Below are positions 44,893-55,434 of a DNA stretch of 64,000 nt, piece by piece. Every line of letters starts with the position of its first letter. The first letter of the stretch is position 1. The position numbers were made by a program, and so were the translations under genes. The DNA lies in the NCBI RefSeq assembly GCF_020329485.1, contig NZ_JAGKJI010000002.1:421627-485626 (forward strand), read 5' to 3'. The notes beneath the pieces are model-generated. The model was not told the origin of the DNA. It made no database searches and saw only the letters and a program-made list of their open reading frames with translations. The stretch comes from Bradyrhizobium cenepequi (lineage in GTDB: Bacteria; Pseudomonadota; Alphaproteobacteria; Rhizobiales; Xanthobacteraceae).

Positions 44893-45422
44893 ACGAGGAT
44901 CTTAACCCGATCTGGACGCTGCTTTGGACATTCGGCCTGATGTCGCTGTTTGCCGTCGGCGGCGCGAATGCGGCCATTCCCGAAATGCATCGGATCGCGG
45001 TCGAGGTCCGGCACTGGATGACCGACAAGGAGTTCGCCGATGTCTTCGCGATCTCGCAATTGTCGCCCGGGCCGAATGTGCTGATCGTGACCCTGATCGG
45101 CTACTCCGTCGCCGGCATCGCCGGAGCGCTGGCGGCGACGCTTGCGATGTGCGGGCCGACGGCGCTGCTTGCCTATAATGTGAGCCGCCTGCTCACGCGG
45201 GCGCGCCATTCGCGCTGGCCGGCGATCATCCAGGCGGCACTGGTTCCGCTTTCGATCGGGCTGATGGCCGCGAGCGGGTTGATTTTGGCCCGGACCTCCG
45301 ACCAAAGTTGGATTGCCGTTCTTACGACCGTGATAACGGCGATTGTTGCCTTTGCGACGCGGCTCAATCCTTTCTGGCTGCTGTTGGCCGGGGGTGTCCT
45401 CGGTTTTGCTGGCGTTATCTGA
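44889..45422 (+). CDS. Chromate transporter, C-terminal half (short-chain CHR)
   Basis: A 177-residue membrane protein beginning MNEDLNPIWTLLWTFGLMSL, with the CHR domain signature SLFAVGGANAAIPEMHRIAV followed by FAISQLSPGPNVLIVTLIGY. It overlaps its partner by four bases (ATGA, 44889-44892), so the halves are made in equal amounts and probably assemble as a heterodimer with antiparallel topology, as shown for other split CHR proteins. Confidence 0.86.
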   Translation: MNEDLNPIWTLLWTFGLMSLFAVGGANAAIPEMHRIAVEVRHWMTDKEFADVFAISQLSPGPNVLIVTLIGYSVAGIAGALAATLAMCGPTALLAYNVSRLLTRARHSRWPAIIQAALVPLSIGLMAASGLILARTSDQSWIAVLTTVITAIVAFATRLNPFWLLLAGGVLGFAGVI

Positions 45423-45512
45423 CGAAAATCGCTAGGCAAAGGCCGGGGCAGGGGTTGCAATTCCAGCCGATAGAATAACAGGGCCCGCGGTGCGGGCACG
45501 GAGGAGACATGC

Positions 45513-46277
45513 ATGGCCGAAACGATGGGCCAAACGGCATCAAGCACACGTAACACGAAGGCCGCCCTCGGCATTCTCGTGCTGGCACTGGCGCCGCAGC
45601 TTTTCGAGCTGGTGTGGTCGCTCGGCACGATCATTGGATTGGGTACGGGCCGCGGTCCGGCGCAGGTGCTGCTCGCTCATGGCGCGGCGCTATTGTCCGC
45701 CGCCCCCAACGCGGTGTTCGGATCGGTCGCCGCCGACGCCAAGAAGGGCTTCTCCTCGGATGTGCTGTTGGCGCTGATCTATTCCTATCCGCTGTTTGCG
45801 GTTGCGATCGTCACGCTGTTCGTCAAGATCCGGGCGCCGCAGGACTATATCGGCGGCATCGTGCTGCTGGCGCTCGCGCTGCTGGCGCTATGGGCCTCGA
45901 GCGATCTGCAGGGCATGCGCGGCTTCTCCTTCGGCGCCGGCACCGCGCCGCGGATGTTCGGCGTGCTGATGCTCGCGCTTGGCGCCGGCATTGCCGGGAT
46001 GGGGCTTTTCGCCGACGGACCGGAACTGGGGCACTATTCCTGGCGCGGCCCGCTGTTCGTTTGCGCCGCGATCATCTTCTTTGCATTGGCGATCCGTCCG
46101 CTCGGCTTGGTGGTGTCAGCCTTCGCAAGCTTCATGATCGCGGCATTCGGCTCGCATGAGACGCGATGGGTTGAGGCCATCATCGTCGGCGCCGCTCTGA
46201 CGCTCGGCTGCGCGCTCCTCTTCCCCTATGTGCTGGGGCTGCCGATGCCAATGTTTCCGCGTTTCTTGATCCAGTGA
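45513..46277 (+). CDS. tctB: Tripartite tricarboxylate transporter, small membrane subunit TctB
   Basis: A 254-residue membrane protein, longer than typical TctB (150-170), because of an extra N-terminal part of about 60 residues with SSTRNTKAALGILVLALAPQ. Four helices and the end GLPMPMFPRFLIQ are in agreement with TctB. It is 7 bases from tctA and belongs to a three-gene set (tctB-tctA-tctC) for uptake of citrate-like or other carboxylates driven by an ion gradient. ATG 45513 or a few codons before. Confidence 0.82.
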   Translation: MAETMGQTASSTRNTKAALGILVLALAPQLFELVWSLGTIIGLGTGRGPAQVLLAHGAALLSAAPNAVFGSVAADAKKGFSSDVLLALIYSYPLFAVAIVTLFVKIRAPQDYIGGIVLLALALLALWASSDLQGMRGFSFGAGTAPRMFGVLMLALGAGIAGMGLFADGPELGHYSWRGPLFVCAAIIFFALAIRPLGLVVSAFASFMIAAFGSHETRWVEAIIVGAALTLGCALLFPYVLGLPMPMFPRFLIQ

Positions 46278-46284
46278 GGGCGTG

Positions 46285-47799
46285 ATGGACCTTTTTGCTA
46301 ACCTCGCCCACGGTTTTGCCGTCGCCCTTTCGCCGATCAATCTCCTGATGTGCCTGATCGGCGCCCTTGTCGGCACGCTGGTCGGCGTGTTGCCAGGCAT
46401 CGGCACCATCGCCACGGTGGCGATGCTGCTCCCGATCACGTTCGGATTGCCGCCGGTCGGCGCACTGATCATGCTCGCCGGCATCTATTACGGCGCCCAA
46501 TATGGCGGCTCCACCACCTCGATCCTGGTCAATATCCCGGGAGAGGCAGGCTCGGTCGTCACCGCCCTTGACGGCCATCAGATGGCAAAACAGGGCCGCG
46601 CCGGTCCTGCGCTGGCGATCGCCGCGATCGGCTCGTTCTTCGCTGGCTGCGTTGCGACTGTCCTCATCGCCATCCTCGGCGGGCCGCTCACAAAACTCGC
46701 GCTGGCGTTCGGACCGGCCGAATATTTCTCGCTGATGGTGCTTGGCCTGATCTTCGCGGTGGTGCTCGCCAAGGGCTCGTTGCTGAAGGCGATCGCGATG
46801 ATCGTGTTCGGACTGTTGCTCTCGATGGTCGGCTCAGACATCGAGACCGGCGCTTCCCGCATGGCCTTCAACATCCCCGAGCTTGCCGACGGCCTCGGCT
46901 TCGCGACCGTTGCGATGGGTGTGTTCGGTTTTGCGGAAATCATCCGCAATCTCGATCATGGCGCCGAGCTGAACCGCGATCTGGTACAGCAGAAGATTAC
47001 GGGTCTGATGCCAACCAGGAAGGATCTGATCGATTCTGCCCCCGCGATCGGCCGCGGCACGGTGCTGGGGTCGATCCTGGGCATCCTGCCGGGCGGCGGC
47101 GCGGTCATCTCCTCTTTCGCCGCCTACACGCTTGAGAAGAAGCTCGCCAAGAATCCGTCGCGATTTGGCCGCGGCGCGATCGAGGGTGTAGCGGCACCGG
47201 AGGCCGCCAACAACGCGGCGGCGCAAACCTCCTTCATTCCACTGCTCACACTCGGCATCCCGCCGAACGCGGTGATGGCGCTGATGGTGGGCGCGATGAC
47301 CATTCACGGCATCGTGCCGGGGCCGCAGGTGATGCAGAAGCAGCCGGACCTGGTCTGGGGCATGATCGCCTCGATGTGGCTCGGCAATCTGATGCTGATC
47401 ATCATCAACCTGCCGCTGGTCGGCATCTGGGTGCGGCTGCTGCGCGTGCCGTACCGGCTGATGTTCCCTTCGATCGTGATCTTCTGCGCGATCGGCATCT
47501 ACTCCGTGAACAACGCACCGGTCGACGTCATCATGGCCGGCGTGTTCGGCCTGGTCGGCTACTGGCTGATCAAGCACGATTTCGAGCCGGCGCCGCTGCT
47601 GCTCGGGATGGTGCTCGGGCCGTTGATGGAGGAGAACCTGCGCCGGGCGCTGCTGATCTCGCGCGGCGACTGGAGCGTGTTCGTCAGCCGCCCGCTGTCG
47701 GCCGTGCTGCTCGCCATCGCCGCCGCACTTCTGGTGCTCGCGGTGTTGCCGGCCTTGCGCGCTAAGCGCGACGAAGTGTTCGTGGAGTCAGAGAGTTGA
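46285..47799 (+). CDS. tctA: Tripartite tricarboxylate transporter, large permease TctA
   Basis: A 504-residue permease with about 12 helices, starting MDLFANLAHGFAVALSPINL at ATG 46285 (gagggc ribosome site overlaps the tctB stop). Family signature stretches LVGVLPGIGTIATVAMLLPI, YGAQYGGSTTSILVNIPGE and EGVAAPEAANNAAAQTSFIP are intact. It works with TctB and the periplasmic TctC. Confidence 0.93.
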   Translation: MDLFANLAHGFAVALSPINLLMCLIGALVGTLVGVLPGIGTIATVAMLLPITFGLPPVGALIMLAGIYYGAQYGGSTTSILVNIPGEAGSVVTALDGHQMAKQGRAGPALAIAAIGSFFAGCVATVLIAILGGPLTKLALAFGPAEYFSLMVLGLIFAVVLAKGSLLKAIAMIVFGLLLSMVGSDIETGASRMAFNIPELADGLGFATVAMGVFGFAEIIRNLDHGAELNRDLVQQKITGLMPTRKDLIDSAPAIGRGTVLGSILGILPGGGAVISSFAAYTLEKKLAKNPSRFGRGAIEGVAAPEAANNAAAQTSFIPLLTLGIPPNAVMALMVGAMTIHGIVPGPQVMQKQPDLVWGMIASMWLGNLMLIIINLPLVGIWVRLLRVPYRLMFPSIVIFCAIGIYSVNNAPVDVIMAGVFGLVGYWLIKHDFEPAPLLLGMVLGPLMEENLRRALLISRGDWSVFVSRPLSAVLLAIAAALLVLAVLPALRAKRDEVFVESES

Positions 47800-47881
47800 G
47801 GCTGTCGCCTGCGGCGGCGTGTCGCAGGCGGAAGTCGTATCGACTCGTGCGGAAGTTCGTTGTGAAAGGAAAATGACGGTA

Positions 47882-47907
47882 GAGCATGATCCGAAAGGAT
47901 CGTGCTC
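47882..47907. repeat. Hairpin in the tctA-tctC gap
   Basis: gagcatgatcc-gaaa-ggatcgtgctc: 11-base arms with a single G.T pair around a GNRA-type loop. The core gagcatgatccgaaa belongs to an interspersed repeat. On the mRNA it would follow the tctA stop by 83 bases and may protect the tctBA message or lower read-through to tctC. Confidence 0.6.
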
Positions 47908-48003
47908 GAGGAGAAAACTGGACCATGGCGACGGTTCTAGAAAACGTCGCGGACATGCTCCTGACCGTCATTCTTTCAACGGGAACGTTTTCAGGGGATT
48001 TCG

Positions 48004-48987
48004 ATGAACTGGTACGGTCGCTCGCTCGCGGGCGCTTGTGTGGTGCTGGCAGCTCTGCTGTTGGCTGTTGTGGCGCCGGCGCGCGCGCAGGACTACCCGA
48101 CGCGCAGCATCACCATGATCGTGCCGTTCGCGGCCGGCGGCCCGACCGATGTCATCGCGCGCATCGTTACAGGGCACATGGCGCAGACGCTCGGCCAGAG
48201 CATCATCATCGAGAACGTGGTGGGCGCCGGCGGCACCACGGCTAGCGCACGCGCCGCGCGCGCCGCCAATGACGGCTATACGCTGATCACGGGTCATATG
48301 GGGACGCACGCCGCTTCGGTGCCGCTCTATCCAAACCTGGCCTATCACCCGGAGAAGAGCTTTGAGCCGGTCGGGCTGCTGGCCGGCACGCCGATCCTGA
48401 TCCTGGCGCGCAAGGACTTTCCGCCGAAGGATCTGAAGGAATTCGTCACTTACGTGAAGGCCAACGCCGAGAAGGTCAACGCGGCGCATGCCGGCGTCGG
48501 TTCGGTCTCGCACGTCTCCTGTCAGCTCCTGAACTCGATCCTCGGCATCGAGCCGGTCGGCGTGCCCTTCAACGGCACGGGCCCGGCGATGAACGCGCTG
48601 GTGGCTGGGCAGGTCGACTATATGTGCGACCAGATCGTCAATGCCGTGCCGCAGATCCATGCCGGCACCATCAAGGCCTATGCGATTGCGACCCCCGAGC
48701 GGAACCCGTCGCTGCCGAACGTCCCGACCACGGCGGAGGCCGGCCTGCCGGCCTTCCAGGCCCAGGCCTGGAACGCGATCTTCGCGCCCAAGGGCACGCC
48801 GGCGCCGATCATCGCCAAGTTGAACGCGGCAGCCGCCAAGGCGCTAGACGACGAGACCGTCCGCAAGCGCCTGCTCGATCTCGGCAGCGTCGTCCCGCAG
48901 CCGGCCGACCGCACGCCGGAGGCGCTGGGGACGCTGGTGGGCAACGAGATCAAGAAGTGGACCCCGGTGCTCAAGCCGGCCGGTTGA
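48004..48987 (+). CDS. tctC: Tripartite tricarboxylate transporter, periplasmic binding protein TctC (Bug family)
   Basis: A 327-residue exported protein. The signal peptide is GACVVLAALLLAVVAPARAQ; the mature start DYPTRSITMIVPFAAGGPTD is diagnostic of the Bug family. Further conserved pieces are VNAAHAGVGSVSHVS and NVPTTAEAGLPAFQAQAWN. The ligand is an organic acid, not readable. It is separated from tctA by 204 bases with a hairpin, so it may have its own promoter, in line with the need for an excess of the binding protein. Confidence 0.92.
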   Translation: MNWYGRSLAGACVVLAALLLAVVAPARAQDYPTRSITMIVPFAAGGPTDVIARIVTGHMAQTLGQSIIIENVVGAGGTTASARAARAANDGYTLITGHMGTHAASVPLYPNLAYHPEKSFEPVGLLAGTPILILARKDFPPKDLKEFVTYVKANAEKVNAAHAGVGSVSHVSCQLLNSILGIEPVGVPFNGTGPAMNALVAGQVDYMCDQIVNAVPQIHAGTIKAYAIATPERNPSLPNVPTTAEAGLPAFQAQAWNAIFAPKGTPAPIIAKLNAAAAKALDDETVRKRLLDLGSVVPQPADRTPEALGTLVGNEIKKWTPVLKPAG

Positions 48988-49160
48988 TCAATCCAATCAG
49001 TCCGATAGGCGAGGGGTGGAATGCCGGTTCCGCCCCTTGTCGTTTCTGGCCGGGATCGACATTTTTCCGGGTATAATCGGCACTGGGCGCCGAATCGCCG
49101 TGTCGGTCGGTGGCCGCGGCCGGTACATTCGCCCTTCCCGAAAGGCCCGAAGCTTACGCC

Positions 49161-49955
49161 ATGAACCAGTACCACGACCTGCTCGAACGCATCCTTGCCG
49201 ACGGCGCGGAGAAGCATGACCGTACCGGCACCGGGACGCTGTCGATCTTCGGCCACCAGATGCGCTTCAACCTGTCGGCCGGCTTCCCGATGCTGACGAC
49301 CAAGCGGCTGCCGCTGAAGGCGATCGTGCATGAGCTGCTCTGGTTCCTGGCCGGCGACACCAACATCAAATATCTGCGCGACAACGGCGTCACCATCTGG
49401 GACGAATGGGCCGACGCCAACGGCGATCTCGGCCCGGTCTACGGCTCGCAATGGCGCTCCTGGCCGGCGCCCGACGGCCGCAGCATCGACCAGATCTCCA
49501 ACGTGATCGCGATGATCAAGCGCAATCCAGATTCGCGCCGCCTGATCGTCAGCGCCTGGAATCCGGCCGACGTCGACAAGATGGCGCTGCCGCCATGCCA
49601 CTGCCTGTTCCAGTTCTATGTCGCGGGCGGCAAACTATCCTGCCAGCTCTATCAGCGCTCCGGCGATGTCTTCCTTGGCGTGCCCTTCAACATCGCGTCC
49701 TATGCGCTGCTCACCATGATGGTGGCGCAGGTGACGGGATTGAAGTCCGGTGACTTCGTGCATTCGCTCGGCGACGCGCATCTCTATTCCAACCATCTCG
49801 AGCAGGCGCGGCTGCAGCTCACGCGTCCGACGCGGCCGCTGCCCGTGATGAAGATCAATCCCGAGGTGAAGGACATCTTCGCCTTCCGCTACGAGGACTT
49901 CAAACTCGAAGGCTACGACCCGCACCCGCATATCAAGGCCGAAGTCGCGGTGTGA
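49161..49955 (+). CDS. thyA: Thymidylate synthase ThyA
   Basis: A 264-residue enzyme, exactly the E. coli length, starting [20 protein letters not shown] at ATG 49161. It methylates dUMP to dTMP using methylenetetrahydrofolate. The catalytic Cys is in [13 protein letters not shown] and the folate/nucleotide loop in [21 protein letters not shown] further upstream frame to 49110 is rejected. It heads the thyA-GNAT-folA cluster, which recycles the dihydrofolate it makes. Confidence 0.96.
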   Translation: MNQYHDLLERILADGAEKHDRTGTGTLSIFGHQMRFNLSAGFPMLTTKRLPLKAIVHELLWFLAGDTNIKYLRDNGVTIWDEWADANGDLGPVYGSQWRSWPAPDGRSIDQISNVIAMIKRNPDSRRLIVSAWNPADVDKMALPPCHCLFQFYVAGGKLSCQLYQRSGDVFLGVPFNIASYALLTMMVAQVTGLKSGDFVHSLGDAHLYSNHLEQARLQLTRPTRPLPVMKINPEVKDIFAFRYEDFKLEGYDPHPHIKAEVAV

Positions 49956-49964
49956 GCGCTCACG

Positions 49965-50450
49965 ATGTCGTTGACCATCCGCCGCGCGCGTGCCGATGAA
50001 GCGGGGCTCGTCCATTCGCTGGTTCGCGAGCTTGCCGAATACGAAAAGCTGCTCCACGAGGTGAAGGCCACCGAAGCCGACATCGCCGAGGCGCTGTTCG
50101 GCGACAATCCGCGGCTCACTTGCGATATCGCCGAGTGGGGCGGGGAGCCGGCGGGCTTTGCACTCTGGTTCGTCAATTTTTCCAGCTTCGCCGGCAAGCA
50201 CGGCATCTATCTGGAGGATCTGTTCGTCCGCCCGGCGCTGCGCGGCAAGGGCATCGGCAAGGCGCTGCTCGTCCATCTTGCAAACGAATGCGTCGCCAAC
50301 GGCTGGGAGCGATTGCAATGGGCGGTGCTCGACTGGAATACGCCCTCGATCGAGTTCTACAAATCGCTCGGCGCCGTCATGATGGATGACTGGACGCTCT
50401 GCCGCGTCACCGGCCCGGCGCTGCAGGCGCTGGCGGATGGGGCGCGCTGA
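49965..50450 (+). CDS. GNAT family N-acetyltransferase
   Basis: A 161-residue acetyltransferase between thyA and folA. The acetyl-CoA-binding loop is VRPALRGKGIGKALLVHLAN (about 88-107) and the C-terminal WNTPSIEFYKSLGA motif is typical of spermidine/diamine acetyltransferase-like GNATs. Substrate unknown. It overlaps the folA start by one base (TGATG), so it is translated together with it. Confidence 0.88.
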   Translation: MSLTIRRARADEAGLVHSLVRELAEYEKLLHEVKATEADIAEALFGDNPRLTCDIAEWGGEPAGFALWFVNFSSFAGKHGIYLEDLFVRPALRGKGIGKALLVHLANECVANGWERLQWAVLDWNTPSIEFYKSLGAVMMDDWTLCRVTGPALQALADGAR

Positions 50451-50959
50451 TGGAAATCGTGCTCATCGCCGCGGTCGCGGAGAATGGCGTGATCGGGCGC
50501 GACAATGCGATCCCGTGGCGCTTGAAGAGCGACCAGCAGCGCTTCAAGGCCATCACCATGAACAGGCCGGTGGTGATGGGACGCAAGACCTTCGAGTCTC
50601 TGCGCAGGCCGCTGCCCGGCCGGACCAACATCGTCGTGACGCGCGACGCGAATTATCGTGCCCGCGGCGCGATCGTCACCGAGTCGTTCGAGAACGCCCG
50701 CGCGATTGCGCTCGGTGATGCGCTGCGGCGTTTCGTCACCGAGATCGCCGTCATCGGCGGCGCGGAGATCTACGCGCAATGGATCGACAGCGCCGATCGG
50801 CTCGAAATTACCGAAGTGCATGCGCGGCCGGAAGGTGATACGTATTTCGCCACAATTGACGCGGCGAAATGGCAGGAAGTGGCGCGCGTGCGAAATCCGG
50901 CCGGGTCGGATGACAGCGTCGATTTTTCCTATGTGACATATCGTCGGCGTGTCAGTTAA
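50450..50959 (+). CDS. folA: Dihydrofolate reductase
   Basis: A 169-residue enzyme starting MEIVLIAAVAENGVIGRDNA. Core elements are AIPWRLKSDQQRFKAITM (substrate and Met20-loop region), RPVVMGRKTFESL and RTNIVVTRD with the final IAVIGGAEIY NADPH-binding. It restores tetrahydrofolate after ThyA. An Arg/Leu pattern that would predict trimethoprim resistance is not evident. Confidence 0.95.
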   Translation: MEIVLIAAVAENGVIGRDNAIPWRLKSDQQRFKAITMNRPVVMGRKTFESLRRPLPGRTNIVVTRDANYRARGAIVTESFENARAIALGDALRRFVTEIAVIGGAEIYAQWIDSADRLEITEVHARPEGDTYFATIDAAKWQEVARVRNPAGSDDSVDFSYVTYRRRVS

Positions 50960-50967
50960 CCTCGCTA

Positions 50968-50985
50968 GTCAATGTTTGCATTGAC
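50968..50985. repeat. Small palindrome upstream of hflK
   Basis: gtcaatg-tttg-cattgac, exact 7-base arms, overlapping a TTGACA box at 50981-50986. It could be the end signal of the folA transcript or an operator for hflKC. Confidence 0.4.
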
Positions 50986-51120
50986 AATTATGGCCGCAGG
51001 CATAGCTCGTTCGGCCTGGAAGCTTGCGTTGTAACGGGGCATTCGGTCCCCTATAAAGCCGGGCGGACTGACGAGCCGGGCGTCCATCATCCATCCCGGG
51101 CTTGCCGAGGAGAAGCGTTA

Positions 51121-52266
51121 ATGCCGTGGAAGAATCAAGGCGGGGGGCCGTGGGGCTCGGGTCCGAAGGGCCCATGGGGCACCGGTCCGCAATCGACCGG
51201 GCCGCGCCCGCCGGATCTTGAGGATCTTCTGCGCCGCGGCCAGGACAAGCTGCAGCAGCTCCTGCCCGGGGGGCATTTCAGCGGCATGGGGATCGCGCTG
51301 ATCGTCGTGGGCGCGCTCGTGATCTGGGGCTTGTCGGGATTCTTCCGGGTCCAGTCGGAAGAACTTGGCGTCGTCCTGCGCTTCGGCAAGCATGTGCGCA
51401 CCGTGCAGCCGGGCTTGAATTATCATTTGCCTTATCCGATCGAGACCGTGCTGCTGCCGAAGGCGTTGCGCGTCTCCACCATTTCGATCGGCATGACCCT
51501 GATCGACGATCCGGCCCGGCGCGGCCGCACCATGCGTGATGTACCGGAAGAGAGTTTGATGCTGACTGGCGACGAGAACATCGTCGACGTCGATTTCACT
51601 GTACTGTGGCGGATCAAGCCCGATGGTGTCGGCGACTTCCTGTTCAATATCCAGAACCCTGAAGGCACCGTGAAGGCGGTGGCGGAAAGCGCGATGCGCG
51701 AGGTGATCGGCCGGTCGCAGATCCAGCCGATCCTCACCGGCGCACGCACCACGACCGAGCAGAGCGTGCAGGAACTGATGCAGAAGACGCTCGACACCTA
51801 CGGCGCCGGCGTTCTGATCGCTCAGGTGCAGCTGCAAAAGGTCGATCCGCCGCAGCAGGTGATCGACGCGTTCCGCGACGTTCAGGCGGCGCGTGCCGAC
51901 AGCGAGCGGTTGCAGAACGAGGCGCAGACCTACGGCAATCGCGTCGTACCGGAGGCGCGCGGCCGTGCCGCCCAGATTATCCAGGCGGCCGAAGGTTACA
52001 AGGAGCAGGCGGTGGCGGAGGCGAAGGGCCAGAGCGCGCGTTTCCTGAAAGTCTATGACGAATACAAGAAGGCGCCCGACGTGACGCGGCAACGCATTTA
52101 TCTGGAGACGATGGAACGCATCTTCGGTGGCTCGGAAAAGCTCGTCTATGATGGCGGCGGCAACGGGTCCAGCCAGAGCATCGTGCCATACCTGCCGCTG
52201 AGCGAACTGACGCCGCGGCGTCCGTCCGCCACCACCGGTCAGCAGCAGGGCGGAGGCACGCGATGA
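51121..52266 (+). CDS. hflK: HflK, membrane protease regulator
   Basis: A 381-residue SPFH/prohibitin-family membrane protein with an aggagaag ribosome site. The Gly/Trp/Pro-rich N-terminus (WKNQGGGPWGSGPKG) precedes one membrane helix (GIALIVVGALVIWGLSG) and the SPFH domain (VLRFGKHVRTVQPGLNYHLP). With HflC it forms a periplasm-facing cage around FtsH and controls its proteolysis. It overlaps hflC by four bases (ATGA). Confidence 0.95.
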   Translation: MPWKNQGGGPWGSGPKGPWGTGPQSTGPRPPDLEDLLRRGQDKLQQLLPGGHFSGMGIALIVVGALVIWGLSGFFRVQSEELGVVLRFGKHVRTVQPGLNYHLPYPIETVLLPKALRVSTISIGMTLIDDPARRGRTMRDVPEESLMLTGDENIVDVDFTVLWRIKPDGVGDFLFNIQNPEGTVKAVAESAMREVIGRSQIQPILTGARTTTEQSVQELMQKTLDTYGAGVLIAQVQLQKVDPPQQVIDAFRDVQAARADSERLQNEAQTYGNRVVPEARGRAAQIIQAAEGYKEQAVAEAKGQSARFLKVYDEYKKAPDVTRQRIYLETMERIFGGSEKLVYDGGGNGSSQSIVPYLPLSELTPRRPSATTGQQQGGGTR

Positions 52267-53183
52267 GGTCGCCCGTCACCGGCATCGCCGCGCTGATCAT
52301 CCTGCTGGTGGTGGTCATCATCGGCTACAGCTCGGTCTTCACCGTCCGGCAGACCGAGCAGGTTCTGGTGGTCCGGCTCGGCGAGCCTGTTCGCATCGTC
52401 ACCGAGCCCGGCCTCAATTTCAAGGCGCCGTTCATCGATTCCGTGATCTCGCTCGACAAGCGTATCCTCGACCTGGAGAACCCGTCGCAGGAGGTGATCG
52501 CCTCCGACCAGAAGCGGTTGGTGGTCGATGCGTTCGCCCGCTACCGCATCAAGAACGCGCTGCGCTTCTATCAGAGCATCGGCACGATCCAGGCGGCTAA
52601 CGTGCAGTTGACGACGCTCCTGAACGCGGCGCTGCGCCGCGTGCTCGGCGAGGTCAACTTCATCACAGTGGTGCGGGACGAGCGCGAAAGGCTGATGGCG
52701 CGGATCCGCGAGCAGCTCGACCACGAGGCCGATGGCTACGGCATCCAGGTGGTCGACGTCCGCATCCGCCGCGCCGACCTGCCGGAGCAGAACAGCCAGG
52801 CGGTCTACCAGCGGATGCAGACCGAACGTCAGCGCGAGGCTGCGGAATTCCGCGCCCAGGGCGGCCAGAAGGCGCAGGAAATCCGCTCCAGGGCGGACCG
52901 CGAGGGGACCGTTATCGTCGCCGAGGCCAATTCAACCGCTGAGCAGGTGCGCGGCGAGGGCGACGCCGAGCGCAACCGGCTGTTTGCCGAAGCCTACGGC
53001 AAGGACGCGGATTTCTTCTCGTTCTACCGTTCCATGACGGCCTATGAGAACGGCCTGCGCGCCAACGACACGCGTTTCCTGTTGCGCCCGGACTCCGATT
53101 TCTTCAAATATTTCGGTAGTGCGTCCGGCCATCCATCGGCCGCCAGTCCGTCGGCTGCGGCCGCGGCGCCGAAGCAGCAGTAA
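52263..53183 (+). CDS. hflC: HflC, membrane protease regulator
   Basis: A 306-residue partner of HflK with an N-terminal anchor (AALIILLVVVIIGYSSVF) and SPFH domain (RQTEQVLVVRLGEPVRIV, TEPGLNFKAPFIDSV). C-terminal FFSFYRSMTAYENGLRANDT is conserved. The extreme C-terminus is Ala/Ser/Pro rich. It is the second gene of the hflKC-DUF2065-degP run, where all products concern envelope protein quality. Confidence 0.95.
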   Translation: MRSPVTGIAALIILLVVVIIGYSSVFTVRQTEQVLVVRLGEPVRIVTEPGLNFKAPFIDSVISLDKRILDLENPSQEVIASDQKRLVVDAFARYRIKNALRFYQSIGTIQAANVQLTTLLNAALRRVLGEVNFITVVRDERERLMARIREQLDHEADGYGIQVVDVRIRRADLPEQNSQAVYQRMQTERQREAAEFRAQGGQKAQEIRSRADREGTVIVAEANSTAEQVRGEGDAERNRLFAEAYGKDADFFSFYRSMTAYENGLRANDTRFLLRPDSDFFKYFGSASGHPSAASPSAAAAAPKQQ

Positions 53184-53255
53184 CCGCATCACGAGGGCGA
53201 AGCATCCGCTTCGCCCCTTGGCCAAGAAGAAACGCTCGCGGGAGGTCGCCATCCG

Positions 53256-53456
53256 ATGAGGTCTATAGCGTTCGCCGACTTCCTCATCGGTGTGGGAATT
53301 CTGTTCGTGCTGGAGGGCCTGATGTTCGCGGCAAGCCCGACCTGGATGCGGCGCGCGATGAAAAGCGCACTGGCAACCCCGGATAACGTCCTGCGCGTAG
53401 TCGGGATTGGATCGGCGGTCGGCGGCTTGATCCTGATCTGGCTGGTGAGGCGGTAA
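53256..53456 (+). CDS. DUF2065 small membrane protein
   Basis: A 66-residue protein with two helices (ADFLIGVGILFVLEGLMFA and VGIGSAVGGLILIWLVRR) and a short central loop with PTWMRRAMKS. This is the DUF2065 layout, regularly found between hflC and degP-type genes in proteobacteria. No function is known. Reverse-oriented promoter features are not visible; it is 72 bases after hflC. Confidence 0.85.
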   Translation: MRSIAFADFLIGVGILFVLEGLMFAASPTWMRRAMKSALATPDNVLRVVGIGSAVGGLILIWLVRR

Positions 53457-53821
53457 ACTAGTTATGCGACTTGGTTGAATCGGTCTGGCCGCAAGTTCAC
53501 CTCTCCCATCGGGAGAGGTCGCGCCGAAGGCGCGGGTGAGGGGTTACGGTCCCTCGTTAGAGCAGATCCCCTCACCCGGCGCGGAGCCTGTACTCGGACG
53601 GCGCGAAGCGCCGATCCGGGTGCGCCGACCTCTCCCTACGGAAGAGGTGAAGCGAGAGGCGACGACGCAGAGAATTGGCGGTCCGGAACCTATCGGCCCA
53701 ACGCAATCGTGAGCCGCAAGGCGTCGGTTTTTCGCCGAAATGGTTGTCTCAAATGCTTGCGCGGCCACCCCGTTCGGGGGCACTGTGGCCGCAATATTGT
53801 GTTGCCTGGAGAGAAGCAGAC
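53457..53821. other. Intergenic region with large palindromic element (53496-53651)
   Basis: The gap between DUF2065 and degP holds a 156-base inverted structure from ttcacctctccc (53496) to ggaagaggtgaa (53651), with an inner cgcgccgaaggcgcgggtgag / ctcacccggcgcgg pair. It is the same family as the insertion inside uvrD. The degP promoter should lie in 53660-53810. No further gene is seen. Confidence 0.6.
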
Positions 53822-55327
<1,506 letters not shown>

Positions 55328-55332
55328 CGCTC

Positions 55333-55419
55333 GTCATTGCCGGGCTTGACCCGGCAATCCATCGTTCAAGGAAGATTCTCTCAAGGTTGATGGATGCCCG
55401 GGTCAAGCCCGGGCATGAC
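55333..55419. repeat. Palindromic repeat between degP and serB
   Basis: gtcattgccgggcttgacccggcaatccatc (55333-) with its mirrored copy gatggatgcccgggtcaagcccgggcatgac (to 55419). Arms agree apart from a few bases. It fills the 107-base convergent gap and probably ends both transcripts. Confidence 0.75.
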
Positions 55420-55434
55420 TATTGATGAGAGAGC

